Below are positions 25,583 to 35,268 of a stretch of DNA of 64,000 nt, piece after piece. The notes beneath the pieces are model-generated. The model was not told the DNA's origin. It did not search any database and saw only the letters and a list, made by a program, of their open reading frames with translations. Numbering within the stretch: position 1 is the stretch's first letter; the number at the start of each line of letters is the position of its first letter. The DNA lies in NCBI GenBank assembly GCA_030525825.1, contig JAUNDZ010000002.1:1-64000 (forward strand), read 5' to 3'. A program made the position numbers and the translations under genes. The stretch is from Moraxella sp. (lineage in GTDB: Bacteria; Pseudomonadota; Gammaproteobacteria; Pseudomonadales; Moraxellaceae).

Positions 25583-28500
25583 TGAATTTTTCGGCATATT
25601 CCATTAAAAATCCGCTAGTTGCCATCTTGATTTTTAGCCTGCTGACGGTGGCGGGCATACTGGGTTTTCGTGCGATGAAAATTCAGCAGTTCCCTGACAT
25701 TGATGTCCCTGCTGTCATTGTTACTGTACCTTATACAGGGGCATCGCCTGCACAGTTAGAAACCGATGTCGCAAAAAAAATTGAAAGCAAAATCACCAGC
25801 ATCGAAGGGGTTAAGCACATCCGCTCCACCCTACAAACAGGCGTGGCGACCATTCATACCGAATTTGTCCTAGAAAAAGATTTGTCCGAAGCACTCGATG
25901 ATGTGCGTTCGGCACTTGATGAGATTGCCAGCGATTTGCCTGCTGCTGCCGAATCGTCTGTGATTACGAAAGTCTCTACCGCAGGATTTCCTGTGGTGAG
26001 TTACTCGGTGGCGTCAGATACGATGAGTCAAAGCGAGCTGTCTTGGTTCGTTGATGATACGCTAAGTAAGCGGCTATCAACCATCGAAGGGGTGGGTACA
26101 ATTAATCGCATTGGTGGTATTGAGCGTCAAATCATCGTCGCTCCAAAGACAGACACGCTGGGCGGTTGGCATCTGCCCATCACACAGCTGTCCAACCAAA
26201 TCAGTGCATCACAGCGAGATGAAGCAGGCGGCACAGCCAAGATTGGTGATGGCAATCAGACCATTCGTGTGCTTGGCTCGGCAAAGAGTCTGTCGGAGCT
26301 GGCTCAGCTGGAAGTGGCGACCCCAGCAGGCGGCGTGGCATTGGGCAGATTGGCGGACATTCGTGATGGTCATGCCGACCCAAAAAGTAGAGCGATCTTG
26401 GGTGATGAGGCGGTGGTGGCAATGTCCATCACTCGCTCACGGGGTGCCAGCGAAGTACAGATGGTGCGTGCGGTTGATGCGGTGATTGATGAGCTGCATC
26501 AGACACACCCACAGGTGCGTATTGCCAAGATTTATGACAATGCCGAGCCTGTCGCCCAAGATTATGATGCCAGTATGCGTATGCTGATTGAAGGCTGTAT
26601 TTTGGCGGTGTTGGTGGTGCTGATTTTTTTAAAAGATTGGCGAGCGACTTTTGTGGCGGCGACCGCTTTGCCCTTGTCCATCATTCCTACTTTTTTGATG
26701 ATGTGGCTGTTTGGATTTAGCTTAAACATCATCTCATTGCTTGCGTTGTCGCTGGTGATTGGCGTGCTGGTCGATGATGCCATCGTGGAAGTTGAGAACA
26801 TCATGCGGCATTTGCAGATGGGCAAGACCCCCTATGAAGCAGCGATGGAAGCGGCGGATGAGATTGGGCTTGCGGTGGTGGCGACGACCTTTACACTCAT
26901 TGCGGTGTTCTTGCCGACCGCCTTTATGAGCGGTGTGGTGGGTCAGTTTTTTAGCCAATTTGGCTGGACGGCGGCGATTTCGGTATTCATCTCGCTACTG
27001 GTTGCCAGATTGGTAACGCCGATGATGGCAGCTTATCTGCTAAAACCAAAGCCGCACAAAGTACAGCAGACAGGCAGGCTGATGAGCAAGTATCTGCAAG
27101 TCGTCCAATGGACGCTCAGACATCGAGCATTGACGCTCATGGCGGCGGTAGGCTTGTTTGTTGGTTCTTTGTCGATGGCAGATGCGTTATCAGGCTCGTT
27201 CATACCGCCTGATGACAGCAATCAGACCCAAGTTACGCTTGAGATGACCCCTGATGCCACCTTAGATGACACCACCAGCATCGGCAAGATGGCGGCTGAT
27301 GTCATCGGTCAGGTAGATGGCGTCAGTTCGGTATTCATCGCTGTCGGTGCCCCCAGTGAGGGCGGAGATGCCAGAAACGCATCGGCAGGCAGTGAAAATA
27401 CCGCCACCTTGCATGTGCTGCTTGAACCTAGGGGCGAGCGTCCGAGCAAATCTGACATTGAACACGCCATTGCAAATGCCATTAAGTCCGTACCATCGGC
27501 ACGCTTTGTCGTGGGGCTATCAGCGACAGGCGACTCTGGCTATGGTTTTTCTTTGATGTCGGATGACCCTGTGCTACTCAAACAGACCGTAAGCGAGGTT
27601 ATGTCTCAGATTAAAGAGCTGCCCATGGTTTCATCGGTCAGTAGCAATGAACCTTTGGCAAAGCCTGAGCTGAATGTCATTCCAGACACCATCTTGATGG
27701 CGGATAAGGGCGTAACGACTACCGCTCTTGCCGATGTTTTGCGTGTGGCGACCGCAGGCGACCATGAGCAGGCATTATCCAAGCTCAATTTAGACACCCG
27801 CCAAATCCCTGTCGTGGTTCGGCTGCCTGATGAGGAGCGAGGTGATTTGTCCGTGCTTGGCGGTCTTTATGTGCCAAGCAGCCAAAGCCAAGCAGGGGCG
27901 GTCAAGCTCTCAGAAGTAGCACAGTTGCGATACGCCACAGGCGAAGCAGAGATTCGCAGGCTTGACCGTAAGCGGAGCATCAAGATTACCGTGCAGTCAG
28001 AGCAGGCATTGGGCGAAGTCATCACGGCAGTCAAAAATCTGCCCATCATGCAGCAGCTGCCAGATGGGGTAAGTGCCATCGACGAAGGGCAGGCGGACAG
28101 CATGGCGGAGCTGTTTACAGGCTTTGCTATTGCCATGAGTGTTGGGGTGTTTTGTATTTTTGGGGTGTTGGTACTGCTGTTTCATAAGGTGCTACAACCA
28201 TTTACGATTTTGATGGCATTGCCCTTGTCGATTGGTGGGGCTTTTATTGGCTTGGTGCTGACAGGCTCGGGGCTATCGATTGCGTCCTTGATTGGCTTTA
28301 TCATGCTTATGGGAATTGCCACCAAAAACTCGATTTTGCTCGTAGATTATGCCATCATCGCCGAAAAAAGCGGCAAAACTCGGCTGGATGCGGTGCTAGA
28401 CGCCTGCCAAAAACGAGCTCGACCCATCATCATGACGACCATCGCCATGGGGGCGGGTATGTTGCCATTGGTGTTTGGCTGGGGTGGGGCTGACCCAACT

Positions 28501-28653
28501 TTTCGCCGTCCGATGGCGGTGGCGGTACTGGGCGGTTTGATGACTTCAACCTTTTTAAGTCTGGTGATTATTCCTGTGGTTTATACGCTGATGGAAGATG
28601 TGAGCGTATGGGTTAGGGGTAAATTTGCCACAAATAACGCCCAAGAATCCTGA
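25582..28653 (+). CDS. RND efflux pump, inner-membrane permease
   Basis: A roughly 1023-residue AcrB/MexB-type pump. It begins with the usual FSIKNP-like start and membrane helix 1, has two large periplasmic loops, and carries VDDAIVEVENIMRH in helix 4, the proton-relay region of RND pumps. TAFMSGVVGQFFSQF and the second-half GIATKNSILLVDYA segment are also typical. It uses the proton gradient to export toxic compounds or host-derived agents; specificity cannot be read. The ATG at 25582 shares its A with the adaptor stop TGA, a translational-coupling arrangement. Confidence 0.95.
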   Translation: MNFSAYSIKNPLVAILIFSLLTVAGILGFRAMKIQQFPDIDVPAVIVTVPYTGASPAQLETDVAKKIESKITSIEGVKHIRSTLQTGVATIHTEFVLEKDLSEALDDVRSALDEIASDLPAAAESSVITKVSTAGFPVVSYSVASDTMSQSELSWFVDDTLSKRLSTIEGVGTINRIGGIERQIIVAPKTDTLGGWHLPITQLSNQISASQRDEAGGTAKIGDGNQTIRVLGSAKSLSELAQLEVATPAGGVALGRLADIRDGHADPKSRAILGDEAVVAMSITRSRGASEVQMVRAVDAVIDELHQTHPQVRIAKIYDNAEPVAQDYDASMRMLIEGCILAVLVVLIFLKDWRATFVAATALPLSIIPTFLMMWLFGFSLNIISLLALSLVIGVLVDDAIVEVENIMRHLQMGKTPYEAAMEAADEIGLAVVATTFTLIAVFLPTAFMSGVVGQFFSQFGWTAAISVFISLLVARLVTPMMAAYLLKPKPHKVQQTGRLMSKYLQVVQWTLRHRALTLMAAVGLFVGSLSMADALSGSFIPPDDSNQTQVTLEMTPDATLDDTTSIGKMAADVIGQVDGVSSVFIAVGAPSEGGDARNASAGSENTATLHVLLEPRGERPSKSDIEHAIANAIKSVPSARFVVGLSATGDSGYGFSLMSDDPVLLKQTVSEVMSQIKELPMVSSVSSNEPLAKPELNVIPDTILMADKGVTTTALADVLRVATAGDHEQALSKLNLDTRQIPVVVRLPDEERGDLSVLGGLYVPSSQSQAGAVKLSEVAQLRYATGEAEIRRLDRKRSIKITVQSEQALGEVITAVKNLPIMQQLPDGVSAIDEGQADSMAELFTGFAIAMSVGVFCIFGVLVLLFHKVLQPFTILMALPLSIGGAFIGLVLTGSGLSIASLIGFIMLMGIATKNSILLVDYAIIAEKSGKTRLDAVLDACQKRARPIIMTTIAMGAGMLPLVFGWGGADPTFRRPMAVAVLGGLMTSTFLSLVIIPVVYTLMEDVSVWVRGKFATNNAQES

Positions 28654-28698
28654 TGATGGCGGGCTGCCGTTGATTTTTTATAAAAGTGAGAACAATCT

Positions 28699-29253
28699 AT
28701 GAATAAGATACACACCCAAGCCAAACAGGTGCTTGATTTTTGGTTTGACCCTGCCAATCAGCCTTTTTGGTTTGCAAAATCCGATGAATTTGATGAGCGT
28801 ATCAAAGATGAGTTTGGCGAGCTTATCAAGATGGCGTTGGCAGGCGAGCTGTGGGCATGGCGGCAGACTCTGGGTGGGCGATTGGCGGAGATTTTAATCC
28901 TTGACCAGTTTACTCGCAATGTCTATCGTGGCACGCCAAAGGCATTTGCTGGCGATGGCATGGCACTGGTTTTGGCACAAGAAGCGGTGGTGCTGACAGG
29001 CTTTGATGAGTTGCCGACCCCATGGCAAAAATTCATCGCCATGCCGTTCATGCACTCAGAGAGCCTTACTGTGCATGAGCGAGCGGTGGAGATTTTTAGG
29101 CAGATTGGCGACGCCGAGACGCTGGATTTTGAGTATCAACATCAAGTGATTATCCAAAGATTTGGGCGTTATCCGCATCGTAATGCCATCTTGGGTAGGG
29201 TCAGTACCCCTGATGAAGTGGCGTTTTTAAGCGAGCCTAATTCGTCGTTTTAG
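28699..29253 (+). CDS. DUF924 family protein
   Basis: A 184-residue soluble helical protein. The segments VLDFWFDPANQPFWFAKSDEFDERI at the front, LILDQFTRNVYRGTPKAFAGD in the middle and FMHSESLTVHERAVEIF later are the hallmarks of the DUF924 family, whose fold resembles tetratricopeptide repeats and whose function is not established. Its end overlaps the end of the opposing coaE gene by about 17 bases. Confidence 0.9.
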   Translation: MNKIHTQAKQVLDFWFDPANQPFWFAKSDEFDERIKDEFGELIKMALAGELWAWRQTLGGRLAEILILDQFTRNVYRGTPKAFAGDGMALVLAQEAVVLTGFDELPTPWQKFIAMPFMHSESLTVHERAVEIFRQIGDAETLDFEYQHQVIIQRFGRYPHRNAILGRVSTPDEVAFLSEPNSSF

Positions 29254-29884
29254 AGGCGGTGGCTTTGGACAAATAAACCCCATGCAGCCTTTCTAGTTGT
29301 GCATACAGCTCATCGAGTGAGCCGCTATTATCCACGATGTCGTCCACTGCTGCCAGCCTTTGCTCTCGACTTGCTTGCTTGGCGATGATGGCATCGATAT
29401 ACGCCAGCTTATCGGTGTGCGATAGCTTGTTGGCATCACGATTGATGGCACGCTGCCTTTGTATCTCGATGGGTACATCGACGACCAAGATGCGATGGCA
29501 CAGCTTAGCAAGATTGGGCGTGCGATTCATGCCTTCAACCAGTAGCGGCACGGACAAGATGCGATAGGCAGAAGTGCTGCTATCGAGTGCAGCATGAATG
29601 GCACGCTGAATGTGTGGGTGGGTGATGGCGTTTAGTTCATGGATGTCATCTGGGTGTGCCAGCAGATGCTCACGCATGGCAGGGCGGTGGTAGTTGCCAT
29701 CATCATCAATGACCCAGCTGCCAAATGCCGCCGCCAATTCGTCCAAGACAGGATTGCCCTTGGCGGTGATGGCATGAGCGATGACATCAGCATCAATCAC
29801 ATCAATGCCTTGTCTTTCAAACCAGTCGCTCACGGCACTTTTGCCGCTGCCGATGCCGCCTGTCAGCCCGATGGTGAGTGTCAT
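29237..29884 (-). CDS. coaE: Dephospho-CoA kinase
   Basis: A 215-residue enzyme catalysing the last step of coenzyme A synthesis. GLTGGIGSGKSAVSDWF is the P-loop, DVIDADVIAHAI the substrate-binding region, and SVPLLVEGM plus the RQRAINRD lid follow. Three consecutive ATG codons stand after AAAGGAG; the third (29884) has the best spacing. It closes the leftward pilB-pilC-pilD-coaE run, an order also known from other gammaproteobacteria. Confidence 0.95.
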   Translation of the reverse strand: MTLTIGLTGGIGSGKSAVSDWFERQGIDVIDADVIAHAITAKGNPVLDELAAAFGSWVIDDDGNYHRPAMREHLLAHPDDIHELNAITHPHIQRAIHAALDSSTSAYRILSVPLLVEGMNRTPNLAKLCHRILVVDVPIEIQRQRAINRDANKLSHTDKLAYIDAIIAKQASREQRLAAVDDIVDNSGSLDELYAQLERLHGVYLSKATASKTTN

Positions 29885-29907
29885 CATCATCTCCTTTGTA
29901 TTGAATG

Positions 29908-30819
29908 TTAATAAAATCCTGCCAAATACCACGCCCAAAGTCGCTCGCCAAACAGCAAAGCGACCACACCGCCCATCACCAGATAAGGACCAAAGGCAAG
30001 CGTTTTGTCATCACTTCGCCCAGATGCCTTGCCAATCACACCGACCACCACCCCAAGCAGCGATGCCACCAATATAATGATGGGCAGAGCAGACACCCCA
30101 AGCCATGCCCCCAGTACGCCTAAGAGCTTGGCATCGCCCAGCCCCAGACCGTCTTGGCGAATCAGCCATTTGCACAGCACATTGATGAACCAAAACGCCA
30201 CAAAACCCACCGACAGTCCCCATATCGACAGTAGGGGCGTGGTGAATAGACTGGCGGTATTGGCAAGCAGCCCAATGATGCCAAGCGGCACCAATAAACG
30301 GTCAGGCAAAAGCCGAGTTCGCCAGTCAATACAAGACAACGCCAGCAAATACCACACCAAAATCAGTGCCAATAGCATCTGAATGCTTGCCCCAAAATGA
30401 TGAGCGATGAGCATTGACAGCAGAGCGGTGGTCGCTTCAGTGGCAGGATACATGGGCGAAATTTTGCCATGACAATGCGTGCAGCGACCCTTTATCAGCA
30501 GATAGCTTAACAAAGGAATGTTCTGCCACCAGCGAATGCGTGCATGACAACTTGGGCAGTGCGATGCAGGGGTGGATAGACTGATGGGGTCGAGTGCGTG
30601 ATGGCTATCTAGGCGAGCTTTGACATCGGCATCGATGCTGTCATCGTGTTTGATAAAATTAAAGACTTCTTGCCGCCATTCGTGCATCATGATGAGTGGT
30701 GTGCGATGGGCGACGACATTGATAAAACTGCCCATCACAAGACCGATGATGCCTACCAAGACAATCAGTAGCGGCTGATGGCTGCTTAGGATATGTAGGA
30801 TAATCTGAACATCACTCAT
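29908..30819 (-). CDS. pilD: Type IV prepilin peptidase / N-methyltransferase
   Basis: A 303-residue inner-membrane bifunctional enzyme that cleaves leader peptides from prepilins and methylates the new N-terminus. The N-terminal methyltransferase domain carries the zinc-binding two-CxxC array (CPSCH ... CTHCHG) around residues 88-120. The two catalytic aspartates of the peptidase are in DWRTRLLPD and GLGLGDAKLLG. About eight hydrophobic segments follow the usual topology. Its start overlaps the pilC stop by four bases. Confidence 0.95.
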   Translation of the reverse strand: MSDVQIILHILSSHQPLLIVLVGIIGLVMGSFINVVAHRTPLIMMHEWRQEVFNFIKHDDSIDADVKARLDSHHALDPISLSTPASHCPSCHARIRWWQNIPLLSYLLIKGRCTHCHGKISPMYPATEATTALLSMLIAHHFGASIQMLLALILVWYLLALSCIDWRTRLLPDRLLVPLGIIGLLANTASLFTTPLLSIWGLSVGFVAFWFINVLCKWLIRQDGLGLGDAKLLGVLGAWLGVSALPIIILVASLLGVVVGVIGKASGRSDDKTLAFGPYLVMGGVVALLFGERLWAWYLAGFY

Positions 30820-32054
30820 GGCAAACCTGCCCCCATATTAAAGATGGGCAAGTACATCGCCAGAACCACCGTCCCAACTATCAACCCTAAGACCACCATC
30901 ACCACAGGTTCAATCAGACTGCTCAAACCGTCTATTTGCTCGTTGATTTCATCATCATAATAATCCGCCACTTTATCCAGCATCTGTGTGAGTCTGCCCG
31001 ACTCTTCGCCCACATCTATCATCTGTAAGGTCATTGGTAAAAATAGCGAGCTTTGGGCGAGAGCTTGCCCGAGCTTTTGACCACCACGAACTCGATCTGC
31101 TGCTCTTTGCAGCTCTTTGATGAAAGTGCGGTGGTTGGTTGCTTGGGCGGAGAGTTCTAGGGCGGTCAGTAGCGGCACCCCTGCCTCAAAAGTCGTGGCA
31201 AGGGTGCGTGTAAAGCGAGCTAAGGCACTTTTTTTGGTGATGGTCTTGATGAGTGGTAATTTTAAACTTAAAACATCTAGTAGCTGGGTGATTTTATCGG
31301 TTTTTTGATGCAGATAAATCAGCCCAAAGCCGCCCACAAACATCACTGTCGCCAGCGACCAAAAATGAGCCACCAGCACATCAGACATATTCATGATGAT
31401 GCGAGTGGGCAGCGGCAGCTCTTGCCCTAGATTGCCAAACATCTTGGCAAAAATCGGCACAACTTTGATGAGCAAAATCACCGTTACAATGAATGCCACC
31501 ATCATCACAGCGATGGGGTAATACATGGCTTTTTTGAGTTTGTTTTTGAGTTTTTCTAGTCGCTCTTGATGATGGGCGATGCGTGTGAGCATGACATCAA
31601 GCGAGCCTGAGCGTTCGCCTGCATCGACCAAAGCGACCGCCAGCTGGCTAAATGCCGTGTGTTTTTTTAGGGCGTGGGCGAAGCCAGAGCCTGATTCGAT
31701 GTCGGTTTTGATGGTGTGAATGATGCTTTTTAGGCTTGGGTTTTGGCTGTTTTGTTGGGCGGTATCTAGGGCTTTGGTTAGGGCGATACCTGAAAGCAGC
31801 ATGGTGGACAGTTGCCGAAAAAACAGCGTGATGTCCATGGATTTGACAGGTTTTGTCCATGCTAGAGAGCGGTTTTTTTGGCGGATGCTGGTGGGTGTGA
31901 TGTTTTTTTTGTGCAGCTGTAAGCGTGCCATCTGTAAGCTGGGAGCGTCTATCTCACCAGTCAGCTTATCGCCACGCAGTCCGATGCCTTTGTAGGTGTA
32001 GGTTTTGTTGGTAGGTTTGTTGGCGGGCTTATGGGCAGTTTGGCGTTTGGTCAT
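30816..32054 (-). CDS. pilC: Type IV pilus inner-membrane platform protein
   Basis: A 412-residue type II secretion F-domain protein with two homologous cytoplasmic-membrane halves. The first half shows FFRQLSTMLLSGIALTKALD and the second FTRTLATTFEAGVPLLTALE, each followed by the ESGSGF/GGQKLGQAL and VDAGERSG/IDVGEESGRL signatures. It is the platform through which PilB drives pilus assembly. The start overlaps the pilB stop by four bases, pointing to coupled translation. Confidence 0.95.
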   Translation of the reverse strand: MTKRQTAHKPANKPTNKTYTYKGIGLRGDKLTGEIDAPSLQMARLQLHKKNITPTSIRQKNRSLAWTKPVKSMDITLFFRQLSTMLLSGIALTKALDTAQQNSQNPSLKSIIHTIKTDIESGSGFAHALKKHTAFSQLAVALVDAGERSGSLDVMLTRIAHHQERLEKLKNKLKKAMYYPIAVMMVAFIVTVILLIKVVPIFAKMFGNLGQELPLPTRIIMNMSDVLVAHFWSLATVMFVGGFGLIYLHQKTDKITQLLDVLSLKLPLIKTITKKSALARFTRTLATTFEAGVPLLTALELSAQATNHRTFIKELQRAADRVRGGQKLGQALAQSSLFLPMTLQMIDVGEESGRLTQMLDKVADYYDDEINEQIDGLSSLIEPVVMVVLGLIVGTVVLAMYLPIFNMGAGLP

Positions 32055-33712
32055 GCGGTGAGTCGCTCCATCTCTTGTAGGCTGATGACCCCTTGCATGG
32101 CTTTGACTTTGGCGGATTGTCTTAGGCTTTGGTATCCTTGTGCGTCAGCGTGTGCTTGTAACTGATGGCGTGGGGTATCTGTCATGATGAGTGTGGCAAG
32201 CTCGCTGGTAACAGGCAACACTTCATAGATGCCAATTCGCCCACGATAGCCGTCTCGGCAGGCGTGGCAGCCCACCGCTTCAAAAAAAGTCGCTTGGGCG
32301 ATGTCTGTATCACTAAACCCGAGCTGTCTTAGGCTTTGATGGGGGATTTGCACAGGTTTTTTGCAGCTGGTGCAGAGCCTGCGAGCCAGTCTTTGGGCGA
32401 TGATGAGACTGACCGAGCTTGCAATATTAAAGGTGGCGATGCCCATATTTTTTAGGCGAATGATGGCATCAAGGGCGGAGTTGGTGTGCAAGGTGGACAG
32501 CACCAGATGTCCTGTTTGGGCGGCTTTGATGGCAATCTCTGCCGTCTCGATGTCTCGAATCTCACCCACCATGATGACATCGGGGTCTTGGCGTAAAAAT
32601 GACCGCAGTACATCGGCGAAGTCTAACCCGATTTTTGGGTGGATGTTCACCTGAGTGATGCCGTCAAGCTGAATCTCCACAGGGTCTTCGACCGTCTGAA
32701 TGTTGATGGTGGGCTGATTTAAAATACCAAGCCCTGCATATAGCGAGACGGTCTTGCCCGAGCCTGTCGGACCTGTGATGAGTATCATGCCTTGTGGTTT
32801 GTTCAGAGCGTTTAAGAATAGCTGTTTTTGCTCGTCGTTCATGCCCAGTGCGTCGATGCCGATGAGTGCTTGGGCAGAATCGAGCAGCCGCAGAACAATC
32901 TTTTCGCCAAATAAAGTCGGTGTGGTGCTGATACGAAAATCGATGGGTTTTGTGCCGTGCTTGGCGATGAACTTGATGCGTCCGTCTTGGGGTTTTCGTC
33001 GCTCAGCGATGTCAAGCTGTGCCATGACTTTTAGGCGGGTGCTGATTTTATTGCCCGAAGTCTTGGGCGGTGTGGCGACAGTCTGCATGACCCCATCGAT
33101 ACGCACTCGCACTCGGTAGTGCTGCTCAAACGGTTCAAAATGGATGTCGGACGCCCCAAGTGCGATGGCGTCTTGTAGGATTTTTTGAACAAACTTGACC
33201 GTTGGCGTGTCAAGCGTGGCATTATCATCGTCATTGATGGGCGTGTCTGTCTCGTCATCGCCAAACTCATGAAACGCCCCCAGATGTAGCCGCTGCATGG
33301 CAAAAGACAGCTTGGTCTCATCAACAAGCACAGGCACGATGTGGGCATGGGTGGCGAACGCCATTTCGCTTAGCATCTGCTCTCTTAGGGGGTCGCTGGT
33401 GGCGATGAATACTTGCCCGTCTTTGTGTGCCAAAATCAACACTTCATGGCGAATGAGCAGCTCGGCATCGACCAGGTTGTTAGGTAGGGCAGTTAGGTCA
33501 ATCTTGTCAATGTCCACCAGCGTCTCGCCAAGCGATTCGGACAATAGTTGAGCGATGGTCTGGGACGACAGATAATCATGGCGAACCAAAAAACGCACCA
33601 AGCTCATCGACAACTCGTCCGCTTGCCGCTTGGCTTGGGCGAGCTGTTCTGGGCTAAGCAGCTGCTTATCCAATAAAAGCCGTGATAATCCTGTCAAAGA
33701 TGATGCGTTCAT
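32051..33712 (-). CDS. pilB: Type IV pilus assembly ATPase
   Basis: A GspE-family extension motor. The N-terminal domain (MNASSLTGLSRLLLDKQLLSPEQL) is the MshEN/c-di-GMP-binding type domain, then come DIHFEP, the Walker A GPTGSGKTVSL, the Asp box, the Walker B-type MVGEIRDIETAEIAI and the tetracysteine zinc site (CTSC ... CHAC). It powers pilin polymerisation at the inner membrane. The start at 33712 aligns best with known PilB N-termini; an upstream in-frame ATG at 33745 is the alternative and neither has a good ribosome-binding site. Confidence 0.95.
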   Translation of the reverse strand: MNASSLTGLSRLLLDKQLLSPEQLAQAKRQADELSMSLVRFLVRHDYLSSQTIAQLLSESLGETLVDIDKIDLTALPNNLVDAELLIRHEVLILAHKDGQVFIATSDPLREQMLSEMAFATHAHIVPVLVDETKLSFAMQRLHLGAFHEFGDDETDTPINDDDNATLDTPTVKFVQKILQDAIALGASDIHFEPFEQHYRVRVRIDGVMQTVATPPKTSGNKISTRLKVMAQLDIAERRKPQDGRIKFIAKHGTKPIDFRISTTPTLFGEKIVLRLLDSAQALIGIDALGMNDEQKQLFLNALNKPQGMILITGPTGSGKTVSLYAGLGILNQPTINIQTVEDPVEIQLDGITQVNIHPKIGLDFADVLRSFLRQDPDVIMVGEIRDIETAEIAIKAAQTGHLVLSTLHTNSALDAIIRLKNMGIATFNIASSVSLIIAQRLARRLCTSCKKPVQIPHQSLRQLGFSDTDIAQATFFEAVGCHACRDGYRGRIGIYEVLPVTSELATLIMTDTPRHQLQAHADAQGYQSLRQSAKVKAMQGVISLQEMERLTA

Positions 33713-33884
33713 GAGCTGATGGAGAATTGAAATTGCTGTCATCATACTATATTTGCTGTGGCATGGGTATGTTTTTTATCGGTTTGTTACAAAAACAACA
33801 AAAAGTCTGCGTATTGCCAAAAAATGCGTTATAATAACTCGTTTATCATTCATATCATTTAAGAAGTATCAAAAAGGACGCATC

Positions 33885-34622
33885 ATGACAAAGTATGTCA
33901 TCGGCAACTGGAAACTAAACCCATCAACGCTCGCTGACGCCACCGCATTGGCTCACTCTATCAAGGCGGTATCAGAGCAGGCAAGCTGTCATCTTGGCTG
34001 CTGCCCGACTTTTTTGCATTTTGGGGCGGTGCGTGAGATTTTAAAAGAATCTGCTGTTTGGGTGGGCAGCCAAGATGTCTGTGCCTTTGGCGAGACGGGT
34101 GCGTTCACAGGTGATGTGTCGGCTGTACAGGTGGCGGATATGGGCGGTCAATTTACGCTCATCGGTCATTCAGAACGCCGCAGCTATCATGGCGAGAATA
34201 ATGCTGTGCTGGCAGATAAGATGAAGCACGCCATCAATGCTGGCTTGGTCGTGGTGCTGTGCATTGGCGAGACAAAGGCTCAATATGACAAGGGCGAGAC
34301 CCTATCGGTGCTGGACGAACAGCTGTCCGTGCTCGACGGTCTTGATGTGCCAAAACAGCAGCTGCTCATCGCTTATGAGCCTGTGTGGGCAATCGGCACG
34401 GGGCTGACCCCGACGGTCGATGAAGTTGCGACCACACATCGCCACATCAAGGCGAACTTGGCAGCCCAAGGCATTGATGGGGTGTGCGTCCTGTATGGCG
34501 GCAGTGTGAATGACAAGAATGCCAAAGAGCTTGCCCAGTGTGATGTGGTTGATGGTGCGTTGGTGGGCGGTGCATCATTAAAGGCGGACAGCTTTGCACT
34601 TATTGCCCAAGCGTTCAGCTGA
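33885..34622 (+). CDS. tpiA: Triose-phosphate isomerase
   Basis: A 245-residue glycolytic enzyme. YVIGNWKLN holds the active-site Asn and Lys, LIGHSERR the catalytic His, and AYEPVWAIGTG the catalytic Glu with the flexible lid; the phosphate loop is YGGSVN and GALVGGASL. The start at 33885 has AAAAAGGA ahead of it, while the longer frame from 33753 covers the promoter region. It is followed 55 bases later by secG, a common pairing. Confidence 0.96.
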   Translation: MTKYVIGNWKLNPSTLADATALAHSIKAVSEQASCHLGCCPTFLHFGAVREILKESAVWVGSQDVCAFGETGAFTGDVSAVQVADMGGQFTLIGHSERRSYHGENNAVLADKMKHAINAGLVVVLCIGETKAQYDKGETLSVLDEQLSVLDGLDVPKQQLLIAYEPVWAIGTGLTPTVDEVATTHRHIKANLAAQGIDGVCVLYGGSVNDKNAKELAQCDVVDGALVGGASLKADSFALIAQAFS

Positions 34623-34677
34623 TTTCAGTTGGGTTTAATTTTTAGATTAAAAAATATCATTAAACAGTGATTTGATT

Positions 34678-35007
34678 ATGTTTACAGTATTATTGGTTGT
34701 TCATATTGTCGTTGCCATTGTGATGGTTGGCTTGATTTTGTTGCAACACGGCAAAGGTGCTGATGCAGGTGCGTCATTTGGTGCAGGTGCGGCAGGGACG
34801 GTATTTGGTGCGGCAGGTTCGGCGAACTTTATGACTCGTGCCACCGCTGTGCTGGCGACGGTGTTTTTTATCACAAGTTTGATATTGGCATGGTATGCTC
34901 AGCGTCAAGCAGAAGAGCAGCGCCGCATCGACATTCCAGTGGTGCAGACGGTGCCAACATCTAGCACACCTGCTGGCGAAGCACCAAAAACTGATGCACA
35001 GCAATAA
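34678..35007 (+). CDS. secG: Protein-export membrane protein SecG
   Basis: A 109-residue inner-membrane protein with two hydrophobic segments (residues about 2-22 and 55-77). The Gly-rich cytoplasmic loop (QHGKGADAGASFGAGAAGTVFGA) is the SecG hallmark. It assists the SecYE channel during export. ATG 34678 is chosen over a TTG two codons earlier. tpiA-secG-tRNA-Leu is the usual order in gammaproteobacteria. Confidence 0.93.
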   Translation: MFTVLLVVHIVVAIVMVGLILLQHGKGADAGASFGAGAAGTVFGAAGSANFMTRATAVLATVFFITSLILAWYAQRQAEEQRRIDIPVVQTVPTSSTPAGEAPKTDAQQ

Positions 35008-35014
35008 AAATCGC

Positions 35015-35042
35015 TTGATATTTTAAGATTTATCGTTATAAT
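35015..35042 (+). promoter_or_regulatory. Promoter of tRNA-Leu
   Basis: TTGATA at 35015-35020 and TATAAT at 35037-35042 are separated by 16 bases. The first tRNA base is 12 bases after the -10 box. Confidence 0.75.
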
Positions 35043-35053
35043 AATGCTACTTT

Positions 35054-35138
35054 GCGATCGTGGTGGAATTGGTAGACACGCTATCTTGAGGGGGTAGTGC
35101 TTCACGGCGTGAGGGTTCAAGTCCCTCCGATCGCACCA
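35054..35138 (+). tRNA. tRNA-Leu (anticodon GAG)
   Basis: An 85-base class II tRNA with encoded CCA. The acceptor GCGATCG pairs with CGATCGC, the D-arm shows GGTGGAATTGGTAGACAC, the anticodon stem CTATC/GGTAG encloses TTGAGGG with GAG in the centre, a long variable arm follows, and the T-arm has GGTTCAAGTCC. It reads CUC and CUU leucine codons. Confidence 0.95.
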
Positions 35139-35145
35139 AATTATT

Positions 35146-35178
35146 AAAAACCGAGTGATGTTGTCATTCGGTTTTTTT
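35146..35178 (+). terminator. Terminator after tRNA-Leu
   Basis: AAAAACCGA-TGA pairs with TCA-TCGGTTTTTTT a few bases after the tRNA. Confidence 0.85.
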
Positions 35179-35268
35179 ATTTCTTAATCAAGAAACTTTG
35201 TAGTGGCTAACAGTGCAACCATTGCAAAATGGGAATTGGTGGGCTTAATAAGATACTGATGATTTGGT

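Noticed and set aside
33753..33884. Longer N-terminus for triose-phosphate isomerase
   Set aside because: The family begins at MTKYVIGNWKL, where AAGGA is present; the upstream part is the promoter region.
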